64,000 bases of DNA, taken from contig NZ_CP085173.1 of assembly GCF_020616555.1 (NCBI RefSeq), positions 5,782,001-5,846,000 on the forward strand, given 5' to 3'. The translations under genes and the position numbers were made by a program. Position 1 is the stretch's first letter; every line of letters begins with the position of its first letter. Positions 1 to 8,656 of the stretch are shown piece after piece. The notes under the pieces are model-generated. The model was not told where the DNA came from. It worked only from the letters and a program-made list of their open reading frames with translations, and searched no databases. The DNA comes from Streptomyces longhuiensis. GTDB lineage: Bacteria > Actinomycetota > Actinomycetes > Streptomycetales > Streptomycetaceae.

Positions 1-449
1 AGCTCTTCAAGGACGAGGTGCGCATGGTCGGCGCCGAGCTCGGCCTGCCGGACGAGATCGTCCAGCGCCAGCCGTTCCCGGGCCCCGGCCTCGGTATCCG
101 CATCGTCGGCGAGGTCACCAAGGACCGGCTCGACCTGCTGCGCGAGGCCGACGCCATCGCCCGCGAGGAGCTGACGGCGGCCGGTCTCGACCGTGACATC
201 TGGCAGTGCCCGGTCGTCCTGCTCGCGGACGTCCGCAGCGTCGGCGTCCAGGGCGACGGCCGCACCTACGGCCACCCGATCGTCCTGCGCCCCGTCTCCT
301 CCGAGGACGCCATGACGGCGGACTGGACGCGCATGCCGTACGACGTCCTGGCGAAGATCTCGACCCGCATCACGAACGAGGTCGCGGACGTCAACCGCGT
401 CGTGCTCGACGTGACGAGCAAGCCGCCGGGCACCATCGAGTGGGAGTAG
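1..449 (+). CDS. guaA: GMP synthase (glutamine-hydrolysing), C-terminal part
   Basis: This is the 3' end of GMP synthetase, which aminates XMP to GMP in purine synthesis in the cytoplasm. The gene enters from outside the window; the first complete codon is at 3. The C-terminal dimerisation domain is clear: [12 protein letters not shown], then [17 protein letters not shown], and the terminal KPPGTIEWE typical of GuaA. The amidotransferase and ATP-pyrophosphatase domains lie upstream of the window. A strong hairpin follows the stop. Identification is firm; only the length is incomplete. Confidence 0.97.
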   Translation, partial: LFKDEVRMVGAELGLPDEIVQRQPFPGPGLGIRIVGEVTKDRLDLLREADAIAREELTAAGLDRDIWQCPVVLLADVRSVGVQGDGRTYGHPIVLRPVSSEDAMTADWTRMPYDVLAKISTRITNEVADVNRVVLDVTSKPPGTIEWE

Positions 450-471
450 TCACTCCCCGACACCGCGTGTG

Positions 472-510
472 AAGGCGCCGCCCACTGCCGCATGCAGGGG
501 GCGGCGCCTT
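472..510. terminator. Hairpin terminator after guaA
   Basis: A perfect 12-bp stem (472-483 pairing with 499-510, AAGGCGCCGCCC and its complement) with a 15-nt loop lies 22 bp after the guaA stop. The next gene is convergent, so it may end both transcripts. There is no U-tract, as is usual in Streptomyces. Confidence 0.75.
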
Positions 511-576
511 CGTGTGTGCCCTTCGCGTGTGTCCTTGGCGGGGGCCTTGGCGTGTGCCGCTTGCCTGCCGCGGGGC

Positions 577-1056
577 TCAGGTGCGCTTGGCGGTGCGTAC
601 CGGCTCGCCCGGCTTCCACACCTGTACGACCAGGTATTTGTCGTCCTCGATGAACGTGCGGCTGACCTCGGTCAGCTCGGTGCGGAAGAGGTGGAAGTCG
701 TCCGGGTCGGGCACCTGGACCGAGTCCGTGTACGAGGCGATGACCTCGGGGTCCTCGACGAGCAGCGCGCGGCCCGAGATCCGTACGTCCCCGCCGCCCA
801 TGCCGGTGCCGTCGCCCGGGTTGGCCTGGATGGCGAAGCGCGGGTCCCGGAGCAGATCGCGGGCCTTGAGCGAGCCCGGCATCATCCCGAGCCAGAACTC
901 CCCGTGCAGGAACCGCACCTCCAGTCCGCTCGTGCGCGGCGAACCGTCCCTGCGGAGGGTCGCCAGGATGTGGTGCTGGAACTGACCGAAGCGCTCCTCG
1001 ACCGTCTTGGCGAGGTCCGGTTCGGCCGCGGTGAAGGTGGCCCAGTTCGACGTCAT
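577..1056 (-). CDS. Pyridoxamine 5'-phosphate oxidase-like (FMN/F420-binding) protein
   Basis: A 159-residue single-domain protein of the split-barrel flavin/F420-binding family. Family signatures include an N-terminal helix followed by ILATLRRDGSPRTS, the GEFWLGMMPGSLKARDLLRDPR nucleotide-contact segment, and a beta-barrel end (DKYLVVQVWKPGE). Members reduce or oxidise small substrates or bind FMN, F420 or haem; the substrate cannot be told from sequence. The ATG at 1056 gives the usual length (about 150 residues); the frame stays open much further upstream, but that is antisense to the aldolase gene. It is divergent from the aldolase with 117 bp between them. Confidence 0.85.
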   Translation of the reverse strand: MTSNWATFTAAEPDLAKTVEERFGQFQHHILATLRRDGSPRTSGLEVRFLHGEFWLGMMPGSLKARDLLRDPRFAIQANPGDGTGMGGGDVRISGRALLVEDPEVIASYTDSVQVPDPDDFHLFRTELTEVSRTFIEDDKYLVVQVWKPGEPVRTAKRT

Positions 1057-1173
1057 GCGCCGAGTCTGGCGCGGATACCCGACACCTGCTGTCCGGTATG
1101 AGCGGCAGTTCGGCGCACTCTCTTCACCGCTCGCCTCTGTCCTCCTGCGCTCCCCGGAGGTAACTTCCGCTCC

Positions 1174-1965
1174 ATGTCCACGCAGACGCCCCCGCCGATA
1201 CCCACCGAACATCTCCAGTTCGCGATGCCCCCCGTCCATGACTCCCCGGCCGACGAGCGCCGGCACCGCAAGGAGCGGCTCGCGGGCGCGCTGCGCATCT
1301 TCGGGCGCCTCGGCTACGAGGACGGGGTGTCGGGGCACATCACGGCGCGGGACCCGGAGTACGACGACTGCTACTGGGTGAACCCGTTCGGGATGCCGTT
1401 CAAGCACGTCACCGTGTCCGACCTGGTCCTCGCCAACGGGGACGGGCAGGTCGTCGAGGGCCGCCGCCATGTGAACCAGGCCGCGTTCACCGTCCACGCC
1501 CAGGTCCACCGGGCGCGGCCCGACGTGGTCGCCGTCGCGCACTGCCACTCGCTGTACGGGCGGGCCCTGTCCACGCTGGGCGAGCTGATCGACCCGATCA
1601 CGCAGGAGGCGTGTGCCTTCTACCAGGACCACGCGCTGCTCGACGAGTACACCGGCGTGGCCGTGGACCCGGACGAGGGGCGGCGGATCGCGGCCGCGCT
1701 CGGCTCGTACAAGGCGCTCATCCTGCGCAACCACGGGCTGCTCACCGTGGGCGACTCCGTCGACTCGGCCGCGTGGTGGTTCCTGTCGATGGAGCGCTCC
1801 TGCCAGGTGCAGCTCGCCGCGCGGGCCGCGGGCCGCCCGATCCTGATCGACCACCGCCAGGCCATGGCGTCGCGGGAACAGCTGGGCGGCGACCTGGTCG
1901 CGTGGATCAACCATCAGCCCCTGTGGCAGGACATCAGCAGCGCGGAGCCGGATCTGCTGTCCTGA
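1174..1965 (+). CDS. Class II aldolase/adducin family protein
   Basis: A 263-residue zinc-dependent aldolase/epimerase-fold protein. It has the sugar-phosphate pocket segment GVSGHITARDPE, the zinc-ligand pair in AVAHCHSLYGRAL and a later RNHGLLTVGDSV containing another ligand histidine. The family cleaves or epimerises phosphorylated sugars (fuculose-, ribulose- or rhamnulose-phosphate) and is also adducin-like; the N-terminal extension of about 30 residues before RHRKERLAGALRIFGR is of unknown role. No sugar operon surrounds it, so the substrate is unassigned. The ATG at 1174 lies behind an AGGTAA-type ribosome-binding site. Confidence 0.88.
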   Translation: MSTQTPPPIPTEHLQFAMPPVHDSPADERRHRKERLAGALRIFGRLGYEDGVSGHITARDPEYDDCYWVNPFGMPFKHVTVSDLVLANGDGQVVEGRRHVNQAAFTVHAQVHRARPDVVAVAHCHSLYGRALSTLGELIDPITQEACAFYQDHALLDEYTGVAVDPDEGRRIAAALGSYKALILRNHGLLTVGDSVDSAAWWFLSMERSCQVQLAARAAGRPILIDHRQAMASREQLGGDLVAWINHQPLWQDISSAEPDLLS

Positions 1966-2107
1966 GCGATGGGCTGTGGCGTCTTGAACGGGGCTGTGGC
2001 CTCGGGGGTCAACACGAGTGTTCACCGTTCACCCTCTCTGACCGGACCTGGCGGCCCTGGACGGCCTTGCGTACGGCACAATTCCCAGTCATTACACGGA
2101 AGTTGAC

Positions 2108-3424
2108 GTGCGGCCGTTCGGGTCGGGCGGGCTCCGGATGGGAAGGCGGGCGTACCGGGTGGCGGTCCAGGAGGCGCGAGAGGGAACGCACAGCGGGGGC
2201 TGCACCTGCGGCGACTGCCCGCACGGAGCGCGCGAAGGGCACCGCAGGGCCGTGGCCGCGTTCCTCACGAAGCGGGACGAACTGGCGGCCGGGCAGGGAC
2301 TGCCCGCCGCTGTCGCTCACTCGGCGGGCGCGTCCCGCCAGTGGGTCTCGGACGAACTGACGCAGTCCGCGCGGGACATGGCCGACCGCGGGCGCGCCGA
2401 GGGCGACGCGTGGCTCGCGGGGCTGTGGCCGCGCACCGTCGTCGTGGTGTGGGGCGGGGGCGCGCTGCTCCTGATCGTGCAGGCGCTCACGGCCATCGGC
2501 GGGGGCTGGACGACGGCGCGCACGGCCGGACTGCTCGCGGCGGTCGTCGTGGGCGGCCTCCTGACCGGCGCGGCCTATGTCCATCGGGCGGCCGGCGGGG
2601 TACTGGCCCCGGTCGTCGGCGAGGACAACCGCCTGTCCACCTCCCGCGCCGTCGCCGCCTGCTGGGTCCTCGTCGTGGTCTACGCGGTCCTCGTCCTGGC
2701 GGGCGAGCTGGCCGGCGCCTCCGGCCACCGCGAACGGGACGCGCTGATCTCAGGTCTCGAACTCGCCCGGGGAGCCGGTGTGGTGACCGTCCTCGCCGTC
2801 GTCTGCGGGGTCGCCGTCCTGGTGCGCCGGGTCGTGGGGCTGCGCGTGGTCGGCCAGCGCCTGCAGAAGGTGCGCGCGGACCGGCCGCGCGCAGCCGACC
2901 TGCTCACCGACGACTCCGGGCGTGGCACCTTCGCCGACATCCAGTACGTGCTGATCTCGGCCGTCGCCCTGGTGTTCGTCGCGGTGCGCCTCGCCCGCCG
3001 CCCCGGACAACTGCCGGATCTGCCCTGGGGTCTTGCGCTTCTGGTCCTGGTCTCGGCGGCCACGTATCTCGCGGCCAAGTACGCGGAGGGCGGTCGGCCC
3101 GTGATCCTTTCGGTCGTGCGGTCCCGTGAGGCCGGGGACCTGGACGCGCCGATCCGCACCGGCGACGACATCGAGATCCGCGGAGCCGGCTTCGTGCCGC
3201 CCGGCGCGGCCACCGCGGACCGGCTCGCCCGCATGGTCGTCCGCATCGGGCCCGTGCACGTCCATGTGCCACTCGTCCCGGTGCAGGGCGGCTTCACCAA
3301 CCCCACCGACTCGGCCCTGACGGTCCCGGTCCCCGTGGACGTCGAGCCGGGGCGGGTCGACGTCCAGGTCGTCACCGCGGCGGGCGTGGAGACGAACCGG
3401 TGCGCGATCGACGTTTCGGACTGA
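2108..3424 (+). CDS. Polytopic membrane protein with Cys cluster and TIG/IPT-like C-terminus
   Basis: A 438-residue protein I cannot name. Seen in sequence: an N-terminal cytoplasmic part with a Cys cluster (GGCTCGDCPHG, near residues 31-41) that could bind a metal, about six hydrophobic segments between residues 110 and 325, and a C-terminal soluble region (about 330-438) with an immunoglobulin-like TIG/IPT pattern (GDDIEIRGAGF ... GRVDVQVVTAAGVET). The GTG at 2108 is taken; an ATG at 2138 is an alternative start. It stands alone, 142 bp after the aldolase. The TIG-like assignment is inference from the beta-rich pattern. Confidence 0.7.
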   Translation: MRPFGSGGLRMGRRAYRVAVQEAREGTHSGGCTCGDCPHGAREGHRRAVAAFLTKRDELAAGQGLPAAVAHSAGASRQWVSDELTQSARDMADRGRAEGDAWLAGLWPRTVVVVWGGGALLLIVQALTAIGGGWTTARTAGLLAAVVVGGLLTGAAYVHRAAGGVLAPVVGEDNRLSTSRAVAACWVLVVVYAVLVLAGELAGASGHRERDALISGLELARGAGVVTVLAVVCGVAVLVRRVVGLRVVGQRLQKVRADRPRAADLLTDDSGRGTFADIQYVLISAVALVFVAVRLARRPGQLPDLPWGLALLVLVSAATYLAAKYAEGGRPVILSVVRSREAGDLDAPIRTGDDIEIRGAGFVPPGAATADRLARMVVRIGPVHVHVPLVPVQGGFTNPTDSALTVPVPVDVEPGRVDVQVVTAAGVETNRCAIDVSD

Positions 3425-3550
3425 GTGCCCGCGTCCGGCCTGCAGCAATGACCAAACGTTACTGAGCAGTCGCGTCCACTCGTACGTATGGTCTGGTGAC
3501 GGGGAATTTTTGCGAGCGGCGATGCGGGCGCGAGAGGCGGCGGACGGGCG

Positions 3551-4078
3551 ATGGCTCATGGCATGCGGACGGACACCCATACCGGTTACGTCAACGGCAG
3601 TGGCGGCTGGCGGGACAGCGCTCAACGGTTCGCACTCCTTCCCTTGCGGATCTTCCTCGGCGTCACCTTCATCTACGCGGGGCTCGACAAACTGACCAAC
3701 AGCGCGTTCTTCCACGCCACCGGATCGGGGTCGATCGGTGAGCAGATGCGCGGCGTGCGGGACATCTCCGCCATCCCCGCCATGGTCGATCTGGCGCTCA
3801 AGAACCCGGCCGGCTTCGGCTACGCGATCGCCTTCGGTGAACTGGCCGTCGGCATCGGCACGTTGATCGGTCTGCTCGCCCGGATCGCCGCGGTCGGCGG
3901 GATGCTGATCTCGCTGAGCCTGTGGCTGACGGTGAGCTGGGCGACCGAGCCTTATTACCTGGGCAACGATCTCGCCTACCTGATGGCGTGGCTCCCGCTG
4001 GTGCTTGCGGGGGCGTCGGTGTTCTCGGTGGATGCGATGCTCGCGGCTCGGCGCCGGGCCCGGGGTGGGTTGAGCTGA
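3551..4078 (+). CDS. DoxX family membrane protein
   Basis: A 175-residue four-helix membrane protein of the DoxX family. The family's first helix motif is present (LLPLRIFLGVTFIYAGLDKL), followed by FGYAIAFGELAVGIGTLIGL, a third helix and a last helix near AYLMAWLPLVLAGASVF. DoxX-like proteins are linked to quinone or thiosulphate oxidation and oxidative stress, but most actinobacterial copies are uncharacterised. The ATG at 3551 is used; the ATG at 3563 is equally possible. It converges on the next gene across an interspersed repeat. Confidence 0.85.
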   Translation: MAHGMRTDTHTGYVNGSGGWRDSAQRFALLPLRIFLGVTFIYAGLDKLTNSAFFHATGSGSIGEQMRGVRDISAIPAMVDLALKNPAGFGYAIAFGELAVGIGTLIGLLARIAAVGGMLISLSLWLTVSWATEPYYLGNDLAYLMAWLPLVLAGASVFSVDAMLAARRRARGGLS

Positions 4079-4148
4079 CGGGCTCCTTGTGCGGCGACGC
4101 GTCCCTTTTCCGGGGGCGCGTGTCGTCGTTCCGTCGCGAGCGGGTGGG

Positions 4149-4178
4149 ACTGGGCGCGCAGTTGCCCGCGCCCCTTAC
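4149..4178. repeat. Streptomyces interspersed hairpin repeat / bidirectional terminator
   Basis: GGGCGCG (4152-4158) pairs with CGCGCCC (4167-4173). On the minus strand it reads AAGGGGCGCGGGCAACTGCG, close to a short intergenic motif that I recall as widespread in Streptomyces. It lies between two convergent genes, where it probably serves as a terminator. Confidence 0.65.
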
Positions 4179-4195
4179 GGGGTGCTTCTCGCGCT

Positions 4196-4420
4196 TTACC
4201 GGGAGCCGGAATCCGTTACGTGGGGTCTTTGGCGGCGGCGGATCGCGTACGTTGCCGTGCCTGCCACTGCGGCCAGGAGCAGGCCGGCGGCGACCACAGG
4301 GATCACCGTGAACCACGGCAGCTCCCAGCTTCCCAGCGCGTCGCCCAGGTAGAGGGCTCCGGCCGCGGTCAGGAACAGGCCCGCGATCAGCTTTCCCGGC
4401 TGGAACTCATGACGTGGCAC
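4196..4420 (-). CDS. Small two-helix membrane protein coupled to the PspC gene
   Basis: A protein of about 74 residues with two hydrophobic helices (LIAGLFLTAAGALYLGDALG and TVIPVVAAGLLLAAVAGTA) and a basic tail (YAIRRRQR). The GTG at 4420 overlaps the end of the upstream PspC/LiaF-like gene (stop at 4407), implying translational coupling; an upstream ATG at 4444 in the same frame is an alternative giving 82 residues. Its position as the last gene of the envelope-stress operon suggests an accessory membrane role, but the family is not recognised. Confidence 0.75.
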   Translation of the reverse strand: MPRHEFQPGKLIAGLFLTAAGALYLGDALGSWELPWFTVIPVVAAGLLLAAVAGTATYAIRRRQRPHVTDSGSR

Positions 4421-5798
4421 GGGCCACCTCCGCCTGTCCGACACCGACTTCGAGCCGCAGCTCGACCGTGCCGCCGTCCTTGCTGCCCACCGGCGGTGCG
4501 AGGGTCACCCTTTGCTCCTGTCCCGGACGGATGTCCACGTCCTGTGTCTTTTCGTCCGGCAGCCGGATGTCGCCGATTCCCACCTCGGCCCGCAGCACGA
4601 CCGTCGCGTCCTTCGGCACGACGACCTTGAGCTGTCCTGCCCCGACCTCCGCTCTGGTCGTCAGTGTCCTGCCCTTGCCGATGTCGACCCCGCTCAGGTC
4701 CAGCGTGCCGACGCCCGTCCCGAGCTCGTATCTCGGCGCGACCTGGGCGACGGAGGCCGGGGTCCAGTTGGTGCGCACCCAGTGGGTGGTGATGTTGGAG
4801 GGGAGCACGGCCGACGCGGCGAGGAGCCCGGCCGTGACGACCGCGAGGACGATCGAGCCGGCACCGGTCCGCCCGACGAAGGCGCTGAGCGTGATGCCCA
4901 GGCCGAAGACGACGAGCGCGCACGCGAGACCCGCCTGGAGAGCCGTGCCGAGCGGGTGGCCGTGCCACGTCGCGGCGGTGCCCGCGCAGCCCGCGGCCAG
5001 TGCGAGGAGGAACGTCCAGCCACCGATCCACCGCGGCCCGCGCTGCTTGGGCGCTCGGCTTTCCGGACCGCGGGAGGGGGTGTCAGGACCCCAGACCGTA
5101 CGGTGCGCGTGCGCCGTGGGCTCGTAACGGATGTCGACGCCGCTGTCGGGCCCCCAGAAGTACCCGGTCCCGCCGACGTGCGTGCCGTCCTTGACTATCG
5201 GGTCCCGCCACCAGGAGGGCGCCCCGGTGACGGGCGGCGCCTGGGCCTCGGGCGGCGCGTCGGCCACGGTCTGCGCGGCCAGCGGGTCGGGGTCGGCCGC
5301 TCCGCGCTGCTGGGACCAGTACCCCGCGCCCGCGAGGAGCAGGGCGAGGACGGCGGCGAAGGTGAGCACCCCGCCGTTGTTCAGCATGGAGAGGAAGAGC
5401 CCGCAGCCGACGAGCGCGAAGAGCACGGCCGTCAGCGCCGGGCCGTCCACGCGGCCGGAGAGGAGCTTGCGCGCCTCGTTCTCCTCTTCGTCGTCATACG
5501 GGACGAAGAGCCAGGCGAAGCCGTAGAAGATCAGGCCGAGCCCGCCGGTCGCGGCGAGCACGGCGAGGCCGATCCGGAAGATCACCGGATCCATGTCGCA
5601 GTGCCGGCCGAGGCCCGCGCACACCCCGCCCAGCGTCCCGTGCCGCCGGTCGCGCCGGAACTTGCCCGGCGGCGCGGGGACGCCGGGCTCCTGTCCCGGT
5701 GCGGGCGGCGCGGACGCACCGCCGGAGCCGCGCCCGGACACCGCGTCCTGCGGCTGCCCGGCCTGCGCTCCCGTCGAGGCGTGCTGGTGATCTGTCAT
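4407..5798 (-). CDS. PspC-domain / LiaF-like membrane protein
   Basis: A 463-residue protein. Order: a Pro/Gly/Ala-rich cytoplasmic N-terminus (about 50 residues), a PspC domain (RHGTLGGVCAGLGRHCDMDP, then a hydrophobic helix ending FAWLFVPYD), further helix pairs, and a C-terminal repetitive beta region (LDLSGVDIGKGRTLTTRAEV, then VVLRAEVGIGDIRLPD) like the LiaF C-terminus. LiaF-type proteins inhibit a partner kinase until the membrane or cell wall is stressed. It is divergent from a kinase-regulator pair with 147 bp between them, so a LiaF-like sensor-inhibitor role for that pair is a reasonable inference. Confidence 0.88.
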   Translation of the reverse strand: MTDHQHASTGAQAGQPQDAVSGRGSGGASAPPAPGQEPGVPAPPGKFRRDRRHGTLGGVCAGLGRHCDMDPVIFRIGLAVLAATGGLGLIFYGFAWLFVPYDDEEENEARKLLSGRVDGPALTAVLFALVGCGLFLSMLNNGGVLTFAAVLALLLAGAGYWSQQRGAADPDPLAAQTVADAPPEAQAPPVTGAPSWWRDPIVKDGTHVGGTGYFWGPDSGVDIRYEPTAHAHRTVWGPDTPSRGPESRAPKQRGPRWIGGWTFLLALAAGCAGTAATWHGHPLGTALQAGLACALVVFGLGITLSAFVGRTGAGSIVLAVVTAGLLAASAVLPSNITTHWVRTNWTPASVAQVAPRYELGTGVGTLDLSGVDIGKGRTLTTRAEVGAGQLKVVVPKDATVVLRAEVGIGDIRLPDEKTQDVDIRPGQEQRVTLAPPVGSKDGGTVELRLEVGVGQAEVARATS

Positions 5799-5843
5799 GC
5801 GTCCATGGTGACGGGCGCAGGTCCGCCGCGGCAGTCGGGACGA

Positions 5844-5924
5844 CCCTGGACGAACCCTGAGATCGCCCCTGACGGCATTCGGGGCCGGGCCGGAGATCAG
5901 GGGAGTCTCCGGGCTCAACCCTGA
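5844..5924. promoter_or_regulatory. Iterated CCCTGA motif between the divergent PspC genes
   Basis: CCCTGG at 5844, CCCTGA at 5855, 5867 and 5919, and the inverted TCAGGG at 5897 sit within 81 bp of the shared promoter region. The first three are spaced 11-12 bp apart, about one helical turn. This is a candidate binding array for the LuxR-type regulator encoded just downstream. Confidence 0.4.
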
Positions 5925-5945
5925 TGCCCGGGGTCCGCCCCACGT

Positions 5946-7250
5946 GTGACCATCGATGGCATGCCGGAAGCCGCAGCACCACCCGTTGACGTTCCGCGGC
6001 CGCCGCGCAAGCTCTACCGATCCAGCGACGGACGCTGGCTCGGCGGAGTGGCGCGGGGGCTCGCCGGGCATCTCGGCCTGCCCGTGATCTGGGTGCGGCT
6101 GGTCTTCGTGGGCCTGTTCATGGCGGACGGCCTCGGTGCGCTCCTGTACGCGGCGTTCTGGTTCTTCGTCCCGCTGGGCGTCGGCGGCGTGGGCAGCGAG
6201 CGGACGCCGGCCTTCACCACGGAGACGGCGCAGGACGGACGGCGCCGACTCGTCGCCCGTAAGCCGGACAAGGGGCAGATCGTCGCCCTGCTCCTCATGG
6301 TCGTCGTGTCGATGGTGTTCGTCGGGAACGTGAATCTGGCGGGGAACGCGAAGGCGTACCTGTGGCCGACACTCCTCGTCGGTGCGGGCGTGGCCCTCGT
6401 CTGGCGCCAGGCCGACAATGCGCGCCGGGCCCGCTGGATGGAGGCCGGGCGCCGCAAGCGCACGCTGAATCTGGCGCGGGCCGCGGCCGGTGTCGTCCTC
6501 GTCGGGGCCGGTGTCACGGGGATCTTCGTGCTCCAGGGTTCGGCCGAGCACCTCGGCTCCATCCTTCAGGCCGCCCTCGCCGTCCTCGTCGGCATCGCAC
6601 TCCTCGCCGGCCCCTATCTCGTGCGCATGACGCAGGATCTGTCCGAGGAGCGCCTCATGCGGATCCGCGCGCAGGAGCGCGCCGAGGTCGCGGCCCACGT
6701 CCACGACTCGGTACTGCACACGCTCACGCTGATCCAGCGGAACGCGGAGAGCGCGAGCGAGGTGCGGCGCCTGGCCCGTGCCCAGGAGCGGGACCTGCGG
6801 GCCTGGCTCTACAGACCGGAGGGGAACGGGAAGGACGAGGCGGAGGAGCCCGGCACGGTCGGGGAGGCGGTCAAGCGCAGCGCGGCCGAGGTGGAGGACA
6901 AGCACGGAGTGCCCCTCGAGGTCGTGGTCGTCGGCGACTGCCCGCTCGACGACGGTCTCTCGGCACAGATGCAGGCCGCGCGGGAAGCGATGGTGAATGC
7001 GGCCAAGTACGGTGGCGAGGGCGGCGCGGTCCAGGTCTATGCCGAGGTCGAGGAGGAGACGGTGTTCGTGTCCGTACGCGACCGGGGCCCCGGCTTCGAC
7101 CTCGACTCGATTCCCGCGGACCGGATGGGCGTACGAGAATCGATCATCGGCCGGATGGAGCGCAACGGCGGCACGGCGCGGCTGCGCGCGGTGCCGGACG
7201 GTGGCACGGAGGTCGAACTGACCATGAAGAGGGCGGAGAAGACCCCATGA
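5946..7250 (+). CDS. PspC-domain sensor histidine kinase
   Basis: A 434-residue kinase. A PspC domain comes first (residues 20-80, RKLYRSSDGRWLGGVARGLAG), followed by several membrane helices to about residue 225. A DesK/NarX-type dimerisation segment carries the phospho-acceptor His253 (AAHVHDSVLHTLTLIQ), then a compact ATPase: N-box REAMVNAAKY, G1 DRGPGFD, G2 GVRESIIGRM. It phosphorylates the regulator whose ATG overlaps its stop by 4 bp. Fusion of PspC to the kinase, facing a LiaF/PspC gene, points to membrane-stress sensing. GTG 5946 is used; ATG 5961 is an alternative. Confidence 0.92.
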   Translation: MTIDGMPEAAAPPVDVPRPPRKLYRSSDGRWLGGVARGLAGHLGLPVIWVRLVFVGLFMADGLGALLYAAFWFFVPLGVGGVGSERTPAFTTETAQDGRRRLVARKPDKGQIVALLLMVVVSMVFVGNVNLAGNAKAYLWPTLLVGAGVALVWRQADNARRARWMEAGRRKRTLNLARAAAGVVLVGAGVTGIFVLQGSAEHLGSILQAALAVLVGIALLAGPYLVRMTQDLSEERLMRIRAQERAEVAAHVHDSVLHTLTLIQRNAESASEVRRLARAQERDLRAWLYRPEGNGKDEAEEPGTVGEAVKRSAAEVEDKHGVPLEVVVVGDCPLDDGLSAQMQAAREAMVNAAKYGGEGGAVQVYAEVEEETVFVSVRDRGPGFDLDSIPADRMGVRESIIGRMERNGGTARLRAVPDGGTEVELTMKRAEKTP

Positions 7251-7972
7251 GTGACGAGCAGGGCAAGCCTGACGCGACCGAGGCGAGCGCGCCGGAGACG
7301 GAGCCCGTCGGCCGTCACGCACGCGTGGTCCTCGTCGACGACCACCGGATGTTCCGTACCGGCGTCCAGGCGGAGATCGGCCGCACGGAGACGACGGGCG
7401 TCGAGGTGGTCGGCGAGGCCGCGGACGTGGACCAGGCGGTCACGGTCATCACGGCCACGCGCCCCGAGGTCGTCCTCCTCGACGTGCACCTACCCGGTGG
7501 CGGCGGCGTCGAAGTCCTGCGCCGCTGCGCCCCGTTGATGGCCGCCGCCGACAACCCGGTCCGCTTCCTGGCCCTTTCCGTCTCGGACGCGGCGGAGGAC
7601 GTCATCGGCGTCATCCGCGGCGGCGCCCGCGGGTACGTCACCAAGACGATCACCGGCACGGACCTGGTCGACTCGATCTTCCGCGTCCAGGACGGCGACG
7701 CGGTCTTCTCACCGCGCCTCGCGGGTTTCGTCCTCGACGCGTTCGCTTCGACGGACGCTCCGCCGGTCGACGAGGACCTCGACCGTCTGACGCAGCGCGA
7801 GCGCGAGGTCCTGCGCCTCATCGCCCGCGGCTACGCGTACAAGGAGATCGCCAAGCAGCTGTTCATCTCCGTCAAGACGGTCGAGTCCCATGTCTCGGCG
7901 GTCCTGAGAAAGCTCCAGCTGTCGAACCGCCACGAGCTGACGCGGTGGGCTACGGCGCGGCGCCTGGTGTGA
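7247..7972 (+). CDS. LuxR/NarL-family response regulator
   Basis: A 241-residue regulator. The receiver domain has the acidic pair DD (31-32) and the phospho-acceptor Asp79 (VVLLDVHLPGGGG), and the C-terminal LuxR-type helix-turn-helix is complete (LTQREREVLRLIARGYAYKE ... SVKTVESHVSAVLRKL). It overlaps the kinase stop by 4 bp (ATGA), so the two are coupled and form a cognate pair. The about 20-residue acidic N-terminal extension before the receiver is unusual but harmless-looking. It probably autoregulates and controls the divergent PspC/LiaF-like gene through the motifs between them. Confidence 0.95.
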   Translation: MSDEQGKPDATEASAPETEPVGRHARVVLVDDHRMFRTGVQAEIGRTETTGVEVVGEAADVDQAVTVITATRPEVVLLDVHLPGGGGVEVLRRCAPLMAAADNPVRFLALSVSDAAEDVIGVIRGGARGYVTKTITGTDLVDSIFRVQDGDAVFSPRLAGFVLDAFASTDAPPVDEDLDRLTQREREVLRLIARGYAYKEIAKQLFISVKTVESHVSAVLRKLQLSNRHELTRWATARRLV

Positions 7973-7978
7973 CGGGCG

Positions 7979-8656
7979 GTGACGACGCGTCTTCCGCAGT
8001 CCGCGTTGACCAGCGGAGTCATCTTCCACCTCGTCGGTCTGGCGGCCGAATTCGGTGATCCGCTGGAGTGGCAGGTGCTGCGCTACCAGCGCATGCAGGG
8101 AGTGGAGTACACCCGCTCGCCCTGGAGCTGGCCGCTGCAGCCGGCCGCGGCTCAACTCGACTATCTGGCCCACACGTTCACCGAGGAGTTCTTCTCGACC
8201 TGCCCGCCGTCCGCCCGCACCCTGTGGAGTCGGGTGGCGGGGCATCGGACCGTGCCCGAGTTCATGAACGATCTGGCGACGCTCCTGCGGATGGCGTGCC
8301 GCGAACCCGAGGCGACGTACGAGGAGATCCCGCTTGCCCGCTGGGAGCTGGAGGTGAGATTTCCGCGGCTCCTCGGCCTCGAGAGCCGGCTCGACGTGGC
8401 CTTCACCGACGACGAGGACCCGATCCTCTCGGCGACCTTGAGCGAACACCCCTACTGCGCCGAGCATGTGCCGGAACTCATCGCCCAGGCGACACAGGCA
8501 CTCGCCCTCTGCCAGGACTCGGAGGCGTTCGCCGAGCAGTTGCGCGCGCACTGCGGCTCCGCGGGCCCCGAGGTGCTGGCCGAAGTGGCGGACCGCGCCT
8601 ACGCCCACATGGCGCACGAGCACCGGAACGGCTCGCTCCTCACGCCACCCGCGTAG
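7979..8656 (+). CDS. Conserved hypothetical protein, 225 residues
   Basis: I do not recognise the family. The protein starts at GTG 7979, 6 bp after the response-regulator stop, so it is likely part of that operon. It is soluble, acidic and mostly helical, with a Trp-rich middle (SPWSWPLQPAAAQLDYLAHT) and no signal peptide or clear nucleotide-binding motif. Its last 17 bp overlap the convergent NlpC/P60 gene. Confidence 0.7.
   Translation: MTTRLPQSALTSGVIFHLVGLAAEFGDPLEWQVLRYQRMQGVEYTRSPWSWPLQPAAAQLDYLAHTFTEEFFSTCPPSARTLWSRVAGHRTVPEFMNDLATLLRMACREPEATYEEIPLARWELEVRFPRLLGLESRLDVAFTDDEDPILSATLSEHPYCAEHVPELIAQATQALALCQDSEAFAEQLRAHCGSAGPEVLAEVADRAYAHMAHEHRNGSLLTPPA

Noticed and set aside
5799..7322. 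N-terminal extension of the PspC/LiaF-like gene to a 971-codon frame
   Set aside because: The upstream part is antisense to the kinase gene; the ATG at 5798 gives a normal protein.
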